The notes: generated by a model from the sequence alone, not told the origin. Shown: positions 38,238 to 48,470, counted from the stretch's first letter. The stretch is 64,000 nucleotides of DNA from Salipiger pallidus (GCF_014643635.1 NZ_BMJV01000001.1:998925-1062924); one strand, 5' to 3'. A program made the numbers and translations.

Positions 38238-39758
38238 TTATTCGGTCACGATGAGCGACATGATCCGCTCCTGGCTGGCCTCTTCTGCGGAAAGTTCGCC
38301 GACCAGAGCGCCTTCGTTCATGACGTAGATGCGATCACACATGCCCAAGAGTTCGGGCATCTCGGACGAGATCATCAGAACGCCCTTCCCCATGGCGGAG
38401 AGTTCGTTGATGATCCCGTAAATCTCGAATTTCGCGCCGACATCGATCCCGCGCGTCGGCTCGTCCAGGATCAGGACCTCGGGTTCGGCAAAGAGCCACT
38501 TGGACAGCACGACCTTCTGCTGGTTTCCGCCCGACAGGTTCATCACCTTCTGAAAAACCGATGGCGTGCGGATGTTCATCGCCTTCCGGTAGCGCTCTGA
38601 CACCTCGGTTTCGAGGTTGTCGTTCAGGATCCCGTTCTTCGACACACCCTGAAGATGGGCGAGCGATATGTTGCGGTTGATCGGTTCTTCCAGGATCAGG
38701 CCAAGGCTCTTTCGGTCCTCGGTGACATAGGCCAGCCCGGCGTTGATCGCGCGATCGACGCGGCTGACGTCGACCTCCCGCCCCTTGATGCTGACCTGAC
38801 CCGAGATGTTCTGACCATAGGAGCGTCCGAAGATGCTCATCGCCAGTTCGGTCCGACCCGAACCCATGAGGCCCGCAATGCCGACGACCTCGCCCGCGCG
38901 AACTTGGAAACTGGCGGATTTGATCACCTGCCGGTCGGCGTGTTCGGGATGCCAGACGCTCCAGTCCTTCAACTCGAACAGCACATCCCCGGCCCGGCGT
39001 TCGCGGGCCGGATAGCGATGCGCCATGTCGCGGCCCACCATGTCGCGGACGATGGCGTCCTCGGTGATTTCCTGCGTGCGCGCATCCATGGTCGACACGG
39101 TCGAGCCGTCGCGGATGACGGTCACACTATCGGCCACGCGGCGCACTTCGTTCAGCTTGTGGCTGATGATGATGCTGGTGACGCCCTGCGCCTTCAGTTC
39201 CAGCAGCAGGTCCAGCAGCGCCTGGCTGTCGCTTTCCGACAGGGCGGCTGTCGGCTCGTCGAGGATCAGCAGGCGGACCTGTTTCGACAAGGCTTTGGCG
39301 ATCTCGACTAGTTGCTGCTTGCCCACACCCAGCTTGTCGACCAGCGTGGTGGGCGCCTCGCGCAGGCCGACCTTGCCCAGCAGTTCTTCGGTGCGCCGGA
39401 AAGTCCCCCGCCAGTCGATCACCCCGCGCGCGGCCTGTTCGTTGCCCAGGAAAAGGTTCTCGGCAATCGACAGAAGCGGCACGAGAGCCAGTTCTTGGTG
39501 AATGATGATGATGCCGCGCTTTTCGCTGTCGGCGATGTCGCGGAATTCGGCCAGACCACCGGCGTAATGGATTTCGCCGTCGTAGCTTCCCGCCGGATAG
39601 ACCCCCGAAAGGACCTTCATCAGCGTGGATTTCCCGGCCCCGTTTTCCCCGACCAACGCGTGGATTTCGCCTTCGCGGACCGTCAGGTTGACCTCGTCCA
39701 GTGCCTTGACCCCCGGAAAGGTCTTGGTGATCGAGCGCATTTCAAGAAGTGCGGACAT
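38238..39758 (-). CDS. gguA: Sugar ABC transporter ATPase, two-domain (GguA/XylG type)
   Basis: A 506-residue fusion of two ABC domains. The first has Walker [21 protein letters not shown] and Walker [21 protein letters not shown]. The second has the degenerate Walker [20 protein letters not shown], typical of sugar importers, and [20 protein letters not shown] with [17 protein letters not shown]. The tract [15 protein letters not shown] is characteristic of GguA/XylG. It lies 71 bases after the binding-protein gene, with hairpins between. Confidence 0.94.
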   Translation of the reverse strand: MSALLEMRSITKTFPGVKALDEVNLTVREGEIHALVGENGAGKSTLMKVLSGVYPAGSYDGEIHYAGGLAEFRDIADSEKRGIIIIHQELALVPLLSIAENLFLGNEQAARGVIDWRGTFRRTEELLGKVGLREAPTTLVDKLGVGKQQLVEIAKALSKQVRLLILDEPTAALSESDSQALLDLLLELKAQGVTSIIISHKLNEVRRVADSVTVIRDGSTVSTMDARTQEITEDAIVRDMVGRDMAHRYPARERRAGDVLFELKDWSVWHPEHADRQVIKSASFQVRAGEVVGIAGLMGSGRTELAMSIFGRSYGQNISGQVSIKGREVDVSRVDRAINAGLAYVTEDRKSLGLILEEPINRNISLAHLQGVSKNGILNDNLETEVSERYRKAMNIRTPSVFQKVMNLSGGNQQKVVLSKWLFAEPEVLILDEPTRGIDVGAKFEIYGIINELSAMGKGVLMISSEMPELLGMCDRIYVMNEGALVGELSAEEASQERIMSLIVTE

Positions 39759-39782
39759 GACATCCTCTCGTCCTATGATCGA

Positions 39783-39824
39783 CCTGCCCGGACCGAAGCC
39801 CGGACAGGCCAGGGAGGGTCCCTG
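39783..39824 (-). terminator. Tandem hairpins between chvE and gguA
   Basis: CCTGCCCGG (39783-39791) pairs with CCGGACAGG (39800-39808) with one mismatch. CAGGGA (39810-39815) pairs perfectly with TCCCTG (39819-39824). Both lie just after the binding-protein stop on the minus strand. They probably stabilise its mRNA and reduce read-through. Confidence 0.5.
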
Positions 39825-39829
39825 CGATC

Positions 39830-40885
39830 TTACTTGATCTGATCCATGGTGTAGTAGCCCGAGCCGATCAGCAGCTCTTCCCAGTTCGCTTCCGTGACCG
39901 GCTGCGGTTCGAGAAGATAGGACGGCACGACCTTCACGCCGTTGTCATAGGTCGAGGTGTCGTTGATCTCGGGCTCACTGCCCTTCAGCAACGCATCGAC
40001 CATACCCACGGTCACGCCGGCCAGCGCGCGGGTGTCCTTGAAGATGGTCGAATACTGTTCGCCCGCGAGGATGGATTTCACCGACGGCACTTCGGCGTCC
40101 TGTCCGGTCACGATCGGCATCTTCATGTCGCCCGAGCCATACCCGACGCCCTTGAGCGAGGACAGGATGCCGATGGACAGGCCATCGTAGGGCGACAGCA
40201 CGCCGTGAATATCCTTGTCGGTGTAGTTTGCGGACAGCAGGTTATCCATGCGCGCCTGTGCGACGGCACCGTCCCAACGCAGGGTGCCGACGGTGTCCAT
40301 GCCCATCTGGCCGGAGACGATCTCGATCGAGCCGTCGTCGATCAGCGGCTGCAGCACGCTCATGCCGCCGTCGTAGAAGAAATACGCGTTGTTATCGTCC
40401 GGCGACCCGCCGAAGAGTTCAACGTTCCAGGGCTTCACATCGGGGAAGCGTTGCTTCAGCCCGTCGACCAGCGTGGTGGCCTGCTGCACGCCGACCTTGA
40501 AGTTGTCGAAGGTGGCGTAATAGTCGACGTTGCCACTGTCGCGGATCAGCCGGTCATAGGCAATGACCTTGATGCCCGAAGCGGCCGCGTTCTCCAGCGC
40601 GTTCGACAAGGTCGTCCCGTCGATGGCCGCGATCACCAGAACGTCGACGCCCTTGGTGATCATGTTCTCGATCTGGGCCAGCTGGTTCGGAATATCATCC
40701 TCAGCATATTGCAGATCGGCTTCGTAGCCCGCGGCCTCGAACTGTTCGACCATCGAATTTCCGTCCGAGATCCAGCGCGCCGAAGACTTTGTCGGCATGG
40801 CGATCCCCACGGTGCCGTCTGCCAAGGCGGCGGTCGCAAGCACGGCAAAAGCACTGGCCGAAGCCAGGAATTTCGTGAACTTCAT
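39830..40885 (-). CDS. chvE: Multiple-sugar binding protein (ChvE type)
   Basis: A 351-residue periplasmic monosaccharide receptor. The ATG at 40885 follows a GGAGGAA site and begins a signal peptide, [20 protein letters not shown], ending ALA. The mature part shows [60 protein letters not shown] and [19 protein letters not shown], very like ChvE/GbpA. Those proteins bind D-galactose, L-arabinose, D-xylose and similar sugars. It heads the sugar operon and is divergent from its likely regulator. Confidence 0.94.
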   Translation of the reverse strand: MKFTKFLASASAFAVLATAALADGTVGIAMPTKSSARWISDGNSMVEQFEAAGYEADLQYAEDDIPNQLAQIENMITKGVDVLVIAAIDGTTLSNALENAAASGIKVIAYDRLIRDSGNVDYYATFDNFKVGVQQATTLVDGLKQRFPDVKPWNVELFGGSPDDNNAYFFYDGGMSVLQPLIDDGSIEIVSGQMGMDTVGTLRWDGAVAQARMDNLLSANYTDKDIHGVLSPYDGLSIGILSSLKGVGYGSGDMKMPIVTGQDAEVPSVKSILAGEQYSTIFKDTRALAGVTVGMVDALLKGSEPEINDTSTYDNGVKVVPSYLLEPQPVTEANWEELLIGSGYYTMDQIK

Positions 40886-41014
40886 GGTGTTCCTCCAACT
40901 TGAAGCGGGCGTATCCTGCCTGCGCTTCATCTCCCTATTCAGATCCTCCCGAACCCTGGTAATCGGTAACAGTCAAAGCTCATAACCCTCAATTCGATTT
41001 TTCGACAATCTGCT

Positions 41015-41028
41015 TACCAATAATGGTA
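41015..41028. promoter_or_regulatory. Candidate GbpR operator
   Basis: TACCA (41015-41019) and TGGTA (41024-41028) form a 14-base palindrome with a four-base centre. It lies just before the regulator start and about 130 bases before chvE. A LysR-type regulator could bind here to control itself and the sugar operon. No experimental support. Confidence 0.45.
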
Positions 41029-41037
41029 TACGTCGGC

Positions 41038-41955
41038 ATGGACTTAGCGACCCGCCTCAAACCATCTCAGCTCAACCTCTTGATAAAGGTTGCAGAATCC
41101 GGACAGCTCCAGCGGGCCGCCCAGATGGTCGGGATGTCGCAACCAGCCGCCTCCAGGGTTCTTGCGGATATCGAGGAGAGAATGGGCGGCCCCCTCTTCG
41201 AACGCCATCCCAAGGGGATGAAGGGTACGGCCCTCGGAGATCTCTGTATCCGGCACGCCAAGGTCATCCTCAAAGAATACGGCGCTCTCGATGAAGATGC
41301 CCGCCGGATCACGTCAGGACAGTCCGGCCGTGTTAGGGTCGGTGCCGTGACCGGACCGGCGGTCGGCCTGCTGATGCCAGCGATACGTGCCGTGAAGGCG
41401 TCCGCGCCGGACGTTGAGATGACGATCGACGTGGGACCCTCGACCGAACTGGTCCGCGGGCTTGTCGAAGGCCGCTTCGACTTTGTGATCGCCCGCATTC
41501 CGCCCGGATATGACTCTCGGGATTTCAGGCTTCAGCCAGCCCGCAGCGAAATCGTTTCTCTGCTCGTCCGACCAGAGCATCCTCTGGCCAAGCATAATCG
41601 GATCGACCTGAGCGATCTAAGCCGGTTCGAATGGGTGGTCCAGGAAATCGGGTCCCCGATCCGGCAGGCTGTCGAAGCCGCGTTTCACGTAAAGAAGATC
41701 GCCACGCCGACCCGGATCACCAATTCGTCGTCCCTGCTGGTGGTCCTTTCGCTTCTCGAGTCCACGGATACGATCGCGCCGCAGTCGGAAGAGGTTGCCA
41801 AAATGCTGGCGCATGGACCGCTTGGCACCAACGTCGTCGCACTCGAACTGGCTGACCCGATCATGGTGTCGCCCTGTTTCATCATCAGGAACAGGTTCGG
41901 CCAGCTCCCTCAGGCCGCGATTCAACTCATCAACGCCGTGTTCGAAAACCTCTGA
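41038..41955 (+). CDS. gbpR: LysR-family regulator of sugar uptake (GbpR type)
   Basis: A 305-residue LysR regulator. The HTH reads GQLQRAAQMVGMSQPAASRV then LADIEERMGG, and the effector domain has GRVRVGAVTGPAVGLLMPAI and RFDFVIARIPPGYDSRDF. It resembles GbpR, which regulates the ChvE/GbpA sugar-binding protein in Agrobacterium and Azospirillum. The divergent position next to chvE supports this. I prefer the ATG at 41038, because an in-frame ATG at 41023 falls inside the palindromic candidate operator. Neither start has a clear Shine-Dalgarno. Confidence 0.88.
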   Translation: MDLATRLKPSQLNLLIKVAESGQLQRAAQMVGMSQPAASRVLADIEERMGGPLFERHPKGMKGTALGDLCIRHAKVILKEYGALDEDARRITSGQSGRVRVGAVTGPAVGLLMPAIRAVKASAPDVEMTIDVGPSTELVRGLVEGRFDFVIARIPPGYDSRDFRLQPARSEIVSLLVRPEHPLAKHNRIDLSDLSRFEWVVQEIGSPIRQAVEAAFHVKKIATPTRITNSSSLLVVLSLLESTDTIAPQSEEVAKMLAHGPLGTNVVALELADPIMVSPCFIIRNRFGQLPQAAIQLINAVFENL

Positions 41956-42130
41956 ATTGCATGTCTAAGCGGGTCACTTTTACAATGCGATTACCCCTCT
42001 ACGGGGTCAAAATTGCACTCCCGTTCACAATCCATGCGGTTTACCACAGTCAACGCATGACTAAGTTGGGTTCGAACCGGATGTATAGTCGCGGCTGAAT
42101 CTGCTCGGGTTAAGCCGCTAATGTGAATGC

Positions 42131-43013
42131 CTAGGCAGGCGTGCGCATGGCGAGGGCCCGATGAGGGCGGCGGTTGTTGTAGAAGCTGATCCAGTCACCG
42201 ATGACGCGCATTGCATGCTGGATGGTCTCAAAACGGTGGCGATGCACGCATTGCTTCTTCAGCGTCCGGATGAAGTGTTCGACCATGTCGTTCTGCTGGG
42301 GACAGTGTGGCGTGATGAACGCCTGCTTCAGGCCGTAGCTGCGGGCGATCCTGGTGAAGTGGTGGCTGGTGAAGATCAGACCGTTGTCCGACCTCAGCAG
42401 GAACTCTTCCTCGACCTTGCTCAAAGTGCCGAACCGGGCGATCAGGGCGTGTTCGAGGGCGGCGCTGGCGGTCGTGGCTTTGCCGGACTTCGACAGGTGC
42501 CAGCCCAGCAACTTGCTGGTGTGGCAGTCGATCACTGAGGAGGGTCTTGAAACGGTCCAGGGGACCGTTTCACTGACGAACGCCAAGGAAGCCCAGCCGT
42601 CCTTGTCCATCCAGATACGGGCGAGATCCGTCGACCAGCGCTCGTTCGGCGCAGCCGCAACCGACGGCACGGCCTGGATGCGGGGCCGCATGCCACGGCA
42701 CGCTTGCGCACCCGTCGCCCGGCAGGCGCATGCGCAGCATGCTGCCGAGAGGGGCCAGCCCTTGATCTGGAAGATCCGCTGCATGGTGTTCTTGTTGAAC
42801 TCCAGGAGCCAAGCCACGGTCCGATAGCCAAAGGACGGCTCTTCCTCGATCAGCTTCTTGATCGGCTCGGAAAAGCGGGCCTCGACCATAGGCGCAGACT
42901 TCACCGGCTTGTAGTAGACCGTCCGCCTCGGGATGCCGAAACCAGGCACACAGCTTGGCGACCGACACAACGACGCCCTCGGCAATGAGGCCCTGCTGGA
43001 TGCGACGGATCAC
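42131..43013 (-). pseudogene. IS3-family transposase OrfB, frameshifted and with inserts
   Basis: DDE transposase. The N-terminal piece RRIQQGLIAEGVVVSVAKLC, then AWF, breaks near 42946, where an extra T shifts into GIPRRTVYYKPVKSAPMVEA. The catalytic core follows: NERWSTDLARIWMDKDGWAS (first Asp), LLRSDNGLIFTSHHFTRIAR (second Asp) and HCPQQNDMVEHFIRTLKKQC (Glu region). Two segments do not belong to the family: about 45 bases near 42716-42760, and about 39 bases near 42536-42577, both containing inverted repeats. The shift and inserts should abolish function. Confidence 0.82.
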
Positions 43014-43327
43014 TTCCCGTCCTGCGCATCCAGCAGGGCTTGAAGCTTTCTTCGCGCCCGCAGCTCCAGCACGGCCTCGCCATAGGCGTCCTGCAGGTCC
43101 CGGAGCTGCTTCTCGTATTGCTCGCGGATGTCGAGCGGGTTAGCGCGCAGGGAGTTCTCACTGCCACGCTTGGCATCCTCGACCCAGCCCTCGATCTCGG
43201 AGGGCGTCAGGTCAAAGGACTGGCTTGCCTCCGACACGGTCGTCTTGCCTTGGATGATCTCAATGACGAGCCCCGTCTTACGCTTCGCCGCCCACCGTTT
43301 GATGCTGTCGACCACCGCCTTACTCAT
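43010..43327 (-). CDS. IS3-family OrfA (helix-turn-helix)
   Basis: A 105-residue protein, the DNA-binding half of an IS3-type transposase. It starts MSKAVVDSIKRWAAKRKTGL. The HTH reads TTVSEASQSFDLTPSEIEGW, and a leucine-rich coiled segment, YEKQLRDLQDAYGEAVLELR, follows. It is intact, preceded by GGGAGAA, and overlaps orfB by four bases, as expected for the family. It is probably non-functional as a unit because OrfB is broken. Confidence 0.85.
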   Translation of the reverse strand: MSKAVVDSIKRWAAKRKTGLVIEIIQGKTTVSEASQSFDLTPSEIEGWVEDAKRGSENSLRANPLDIREQYEKQLRDLQDAYGEAVLELRARRKLQALLDAQDGK

Positions 43328-43651
43328 GGCTACATTCTCCCTTGTAGCATGAGCAGGTTTTCAGTGGGTCGATGCAGCTGCGCGAACCTATGCCTCTTTG
43401 ACCGTCCGGTGGTTTCCGGGTTGGTTAGAGTTGAGGGGGTCAACAAAGTGACTCTTCACAACGTTTCATATGAGTTCGGTTTTAGCCCAGATTTCCGGCG
43501 TGGCTTGTAGGAAGGTGATGGAGCGACCCAGGTTGACCATGCATTGCTGGCCGCCCCACCAGCATTGGCAGCTGCGCAAGCGTGTTATGTCGCGCCGCGC
43601 CCTGGCCCAACGCTCATCCAGTCACAGAGCGGACGCCGTGCCTGAGAGACG

Positions 43652-44533
43652 TCACTGGCGGATGACAGCAACCACCGCCCTACCCAGATCCTTCAGCGCC
43701 TCGTTGCGAGCTTCGAACTCCGCGTCCGTATCCGAGACGAACATTGTCGCGATCCAGGGCGCCTCCCCTTCAGGCTGGATCACCGCGACGAGGTTGCGCG
43801 TGTGGCGTCCGCTGCCCGACTTGTCGAGGATCAGCCAGTCATCCTCGGCTTCGGCGCGGAGCAATGCGCCGGTCACGCCGCCGCGGCGCATCCATTCCGC
43901 CAGCTGCCCGCGCGCTTCCGGAGACAGCATGTCGCCCAGCAGCAGCGCCCTCAGCGTGTCGGACATGGCATCCGGGCTCGTGGTGTCACGCTCGTCGCCG
44001 GGCGCGAACGCGTTCAGTTCGGGCTCGAGGCGGTCGAGACGGCTTGTCGGGTCGCCGGCGCTTCGGAAGAACTGTGTCACCGCCTCCGGCCCGCCGAGAT
44101 GCTCGATCAGGATGTTCGCCGCCACGTTGTCGCTCATGTCGATCGCCGCGAGGCACAGCGCATCGAGGGTCATGGTGCCGCCGACTTGCGTCTCCGTGAC
44201 GGGCGCATATGGCACCAGGTCGGCCTCACGCACCGGCAGCGCATCGGAGAGCGACAGCGTGCCCGCATCCCAGCGCGCGAGGATCGCGCCGCAGACTGGC
44301 ACCTTCACCGTGCTGTTCATGAGGAAAAGCTCATCCCCGCGGTGCGACCAGGACCAACCCGAGCCTGGCTCCACGAGAGAGAGGCCGACACGGGCCCCAA
44401 GCCGGTCCTCGATCCCGGCGATGGTATCGGCGAGCGCCTCGACAGGCGTTTCGGAGAAAGAGGCAGTGGCTATGGACAGGCCGAGAGCGAGCCCAGTCGC
44501 GACACGCGACAGGACGAAAGCGGAGAACCGCAT
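43652..44533 (-). CDS. bla: Class A beta-lactamase
   Basis: A 293-residue periplasmic serine beta-lactamase with a signal peptide of about 27 residues (ending TASFS). All class A motifs are present: STVK at 74-77 (Ambler Ser70, Lys73), SDN at 134-136 (Ser130), RLEPELN at 168-174 (Glu166, Asn170) and KSG at 238-240 (Lys234). The residue before the active Ser is Asn, so the Cys69 typical of class A carbapenemases is absent. It is divergent from an AmpR-type regulator, an arrangement known for the Rhodobacter capsulatus penicillinase. That implies induction by cell-wall fragments. Confidence 0.95.
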   Translation of the reverse strand: MRFSAFVLSRVATGLALGLSIATASFSETPVEALADTIAGIEDRLGARVGLSLVEPGSGWSWSHRGDELFLMNSTVKVPVCGAILARWDAGTLSLSDALPVREADLVPYAPVTETQVGGTMTLDALCLAAIDMSDNVAANILIEHLGGPEAVTQFFRSAGDPTSRLDRLEPELNAFAPGDERDTTSPDAMSDTLRALLLGDMLSPEARGQLAEWMRRGGVTGALLRAEAEDDWLILDKSGSGRHTRNLVAVIQPEGEAPWIATMFVSDTDAEFEARNEALKDLGRAVVAVIRQ

Positions 44534-44577
44534 GGGACCATTCCTTTCAGGATCTGCGCCAGTGGCGCTTGGGATGC

Positions 44578-44593
44578 GACATCAGTTGATGTC
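44578..44593. promoter_or_regulatory. Candidate AmpR operator
   Basis: GACATCA (44578-44584) and TGATGTC (44587-44593) form a perfect 7-base inverted repeat around GT, in the bla-ampR divergent spacer. It is flanked by direct repeats ATGCGAC at 44574-44580 and 44594-44600. Position and T-N11-A spacing possibilities suit a LysR-type site. Confidence 0.5.
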
Positions 44594-44671
44594 ATGCGAC
44601 GTGTATATTTCGCCTTGATCGCAGCCATCAAACGACAAATCTTAGGGCCTTCCATTAGCTGAGGTACTGCC

Positions 44672-45541
44672 ATGGATCGCCCTGACCTGCCGCTCAATGC
44701 CCTCCGGGTGTTCGAAGTCGCCATGCGCCAGGGCAGCTTCACCAAGGCCGCGATCGAGCTGCGCGTCACCCAAGCCGCCGTCAGCCACCAAATCGCACGA
44801 CTGGAGGACCTGCTGGGCGCGGCGCTGTTCCTGCGGACATCCCAAGGGCTGGTGCCGACCGACGAGGGCCGCCTGCTCTTCCCCGTGCTCGAACATGGCT
44901 TCGACGCGATGGCGCGGGTGCTCGACCGTCTCGGCGGGCGGCGCGACATCGAGGTGCTGAAGGTGGGCGTCAACACGACCTTCGCGATGGGCTGGCTGAT
45001 GCCAAGGCTCGAGGCGTTCCGGCAGGCCCATCCCGAGATCGACCTCAGGATCTCGACCAACAACAACCGCGTGGAGATCCTGCGCGAAGGGCTCGACATG
45101 GCGATCCGCTTCGGCAACGGCGGCTGGACCGGGCACGATGCCGTTCCACTGGCAGAAGCGCCGATGGCGCCTCTCTGCGCGCCGGGCCTCGCGTCACGGC
45201 TGCTGCATCCCTCGGACCTCGGGCAGGTCACACTCCTGCGCAGCTACCGGAGCGCCGAATGGCCGGGCTGGTTCGAGGCCGCGGGCGTGCCCTGCCCACC
45301 TGTCACCGGGCCGGTCTTCGACAGCTCGGTGGCACTCGCCGAACTGGCAGCCTCAGGCGCTGGCGTGGTGCTGCTGCCGATCTCGATGTTCGAAAGCTAC
45401 ATCACGAAGGGTCGCCTTGCGCAGCCGTTTGGGGTCACCGTTTCGGTCGGAAGTTACTACCTTGCCTGGCCGTCTGACAGGCCTGCCACCCCAGCGATGA
45501 GCACGTTCTCCCGTTGGCTGACCGGCCAGAGCGCCGAGTAG
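44672..45541 (+). CDS. ampR: AmpR-type LysR regulator of beta-lactamase
   Basis: A 289-residue LysR protein. It begins MDRPDLPLNALRVFEVAMRQ, then GSFTKAAIELRVTQAAVSHQ, the AmpR-type HTH. The effector domain has LKVGVNTTFAMGWLMPRLEA and DLRISTNNNRVEILREGLDM. In AmpR this fold senses muropeptides or UDP-MurNAc-peptides and switches the divergent beta-lactamase gene. The bla gene is 138 bases away on the opposite strand. Confidence 0.93.
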   Translation: MDRPDLPLNALRVFEVAMRQGSFTKAAIELRVTQAAVSHQIARLEDLLGAALFLRTSQGLVPTDEGRLLFPVLEHGFDAMARVLDRLGGRRDIEVLKVGVNTTFAMGWLMPRLEAFRQAHPEIDLRISTNNNRVEILREGLDMAIRFGNGGWTGHDAVPLAEAPMAPLCAPGLASRLLHPSDLGQVTLLRSYRSAEWPGWFEAAGVPCPPVTGPVFDSSVALAELAASGAGVVLLPISMFESYITKGRLAQPFGVTVSVGSYYLAWPSDRPATPAMSTFSRWLTGQSAE

Positions 45542-45883
45542 CCAGCCAGGTTGTGTCACTCCAAACCCGCCGTGCGCGCTATGGCCCGCGGGGCGCGGTG
45601 AGCAGCCATTTTGAAGCCCAACATGCATCATGCAACATGAGCTCCAAGACCGACACGAAGGGCGGGGAGCGGCCGTTCGCTGCGCTGACTACGAACGGCA
45701 GCGATGCGCAGGAAGTGGATGTGCGCTGTCAAACTGGCGTGCTCACTTCGTAGGCCCGCCCGGTCCTCTCTGGACGTCGAATGACCGGGGTCTCTGCACC
45801 GCAGCGCTGCTGAAGCCGACGTGTGCTTCGCCCGATCATCCGATTGTGAGGCAGCAGAAAGACCACAGCGGGTTCGCGCGTTG
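45542..45883. other. Gene-free spacer, possibly a dispersed intergenic repeat
   Basis: No real gene is seen between ampR and the aminotransferase. Tracts such as GGAGCGGCCGTTCGCTGCGC and CACAGCGGGTTCGCGCGTTG remind me of sequences that recur between genes in Rhodobacteraceae genomes. That is memory, not a search. Confidence 0.3.
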
Positions 45884-47071
45884 TCAGCGGGACGGTGACA
45901 GAAGCCCGCACACCGCCTTGACCAGCCAACCGACGTCGTCGTCGCCAAGGCGCGCTACGTTTATCCGGCCGCCCTGGACCACGTGGATACCGTGGTCGCG
46001 GGTCAAAGCCATTTCCTGTGCGTCGTCCAGCGGCAGCAACGAAAACATGCCCGATTGCCCTGCGAAGTAGGCCAGCCGGTCGGTGTCAAACAGATCGCGT
46101 TCAGTGGCGACGATCCTCTGCCGCATCCGCATCACGCGCTGGCGCATCTGGTCGAGCTCGCGCAGCCAGAGCGCATTGAGCTCCGGGTCCTGCAGGATGG
46201 TGCGCACCACAGATGGTCCGTGGTCCGGTGCGTGGGAGGCGCCGGATCGCACGATGGCGGTGATGGCGCGGGTGAGGCGCGCGTGCTCCTGCGCTCGGGT
46301 TTTCACGAACAACGCCCCGGCGCGGTCGCGGTAGATGCCAAAGGATTTGGACAGGGTGCTGCAAACAACGCATTCCGGGAAGCGTTCGGCGATGCGGCGG
46401 GCGACGGCGCAATCGGCCTCGAAGCCTTCGGCAAAGCCGAGGTAGGCGAGGTCGATCCATGGCACGATGCCGTGCGCCTCCAGCGCATCCAGAAGGGCGG
46501 TGATCTGGTCCTCGGACATGTCCGCGCCGGTGGGGTTGTGGCAGACCCCCTGCATCAGGAAGACATCGCCGGGCCGGGCGGCCTGCAACCCTTCGAGCAT
46601 CTGGTCAAAGGTCAGCTTCGCGCGCAGCCGGTCGTAGTAGGGCAGCGTTTGATACCGCGCTCCGGCGGCGGTCAGGATCGGGATGTAATTGCCGTAGGTC
46701 GGCGATTGCAGCCAGATGGTGGGGGGCGTGGGCATCTGTGCCAAGAGATCCGCCATCACCCGCAGCGCCACAGCGCCGCCGGAGGTCTGTGCGGTGACCC
46801 AGCTTTCGTTGAAAGTCTCGCCAAGGACTGCCTGGCCAAGCGTGCTGCAATACTGCGCATCCCCGGTCAGGGCGAGGTAGGACTTGCTTTCCTGCGTCTC
46901 CACCAGCCGCTGTTCGGCGCGCTTCACTGCCTCCAGCACCGGGGTCCGGCCCCGCGCGTCCTGGTAGATGCCGACCGTCAGGTTCAGCTTATCCCGACGC
47001 GGGTCCTGCGCAAAGAGGTCCGCGCCGATCATGATCGGGTCGACGGCGTAGTCTTTAATCTGTTCAAACAT
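45884..47071 (-). CDS. tyrB: Aromatic-amino-acid/aspartate aminotransferase (class I)
   Basis: A 395-residue PLP enzyme of the AspC/TyrB group, swapping amino groups between aromatic or acidic amino acids and 2-oxoglutarate. It has NLTVGIYQDARGRTPVLEAV, the substrate tract HNPTGADMSEDQ (Asn179), IDLAYLGFAEG (Asp207, Tyr210) and the PLP Lys242 in STLSKSFGIYRDRAGALFV. It lies three bases after a ProC-like remnant and in line with an alcohol dehydrogenase, all probably controlled by the divergent Lrp regulator. Tyr or Asp preference cannot be settled by eye. Confidence 0.92.
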   Translation of the reverse strand: MFEQIKDYAVDPIMIGADLFAQDPRRDKLNLTVGIYQDARGRTPVLEAVKRAEQRLVETQESKSYLALTGDAQYCSTLGQAVLGETFNESWVTAQTSGGAVALRVMADLLAQMPTPPTIWLQSPTYGNYIPILTAAGARYQTLPYYDRLRAKLTFDQMLEGLQAARPGDVFLMQGVCHNPTGADMSEDQITALLDALEAHGIVPWIDLAYLGFAEGFEADCAVARRIAERFPECVVCSTLSKSFGIYRDRAGALFVKTRAQEHARLTRAITAIVRSGASHAPDHGPSVVRTILQDPELNALWLRELDQMRQRVMRMRQRIVATERDLFDTDRLAYFAGQSGMFSLLPLDDAQEMALTRDHGIHVVQGGRINVARLGDDDVGWLVKAVCGLLSPSR

Positions 47072-47074
47072 CCC

Positions 47075-47431
47075 TCAGCCCTTTCCCAGCTCGACCGCGC
47101 GGTCCCGGCAAGCCGTCATCGCACGGGCAACGATCTCTGCAAACCCGTCCTCTCGCATCGAGGTGTTCGCCCAGTGGGCCCTGCCACCGGGCGAGGTCAC
47201 GCGGCGGCGCAAATCCTGCGGCTTGACGGCGAGGACTACGGGGTCTGCCTCGGCACTGCCTGCGCGCAGGCCGTCCGTGACTTGCGCGCCATAGCCCGTC
47301 TGCAAACGCGTGCGCCGCTCCAGGCCGGGATCAATGAGGGTGATCTGCTCGGGGGCCATGCGCTTCGCGATCAGCCCACCGAGGATGGCAGTGGCCATGT
47401 TGCCGCCGCCGATGAAGCCGATGTGTCCCAT
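47075..47431 (-). pseudogene. proC: Pyrroline-5-carboxylate reductase with large internal in-frame deletion
   Basis: The open frame encodes only 118 residues, while ProC proteins have about 265 to 275. The first ~73 residues are a good ProC N-terminus: MGHIGFIGGGNMATAILGGL (NADP-binding) and DPVVLAVKPQDL. It then jumps directly to the C-terminal signature LRRRVTSPGGRAHW and GFAEIVARAMTACRDRAVEL. The middle ~150 residues, including most of the dimer and substrate domain, are missing, and the junction keeps the frame. It retains ordinary spacing (three bases, one base) to its neighbours. Catalysis is very unlikely; a residual role cannot be excluded. Confidence 0.85.
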
Positions 47432-47432
47432 A

Positions 47433-48470
<1,038 letters not shown>

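Larger units (their letters stand above)
41973..43452 (-). mobile_element. IS3-family insertion sequence, decayed
   Basis: An element of about 1.48 kb carrying orfA and orfB on the minus strand. GTCACTTT at 41973-41980 is repeated inverted (AAAGTGAC) at 43445-43452. Just inside, both ends continue with related C-rich tracts (ACCCCTCTAC on the left, ACCCCCTCAAC on the right). These may be the terminal repeats, but the exact ends and any target duplication are unsure. The element lies between gbpR and the beta-lactamase gene. A small ACCCC/GGGGT hairpin at 41993-42007 could also end the gbpR transcript. Confidence 0.6.

Noticed and set aside
42066-42080. GGGTTCGAACC resembling a tRNA T-loop
   Set aside because: No matching acceptor stem, anticodon arm or 3' end within 80 bases on either strand. 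It lies inside an IS element.
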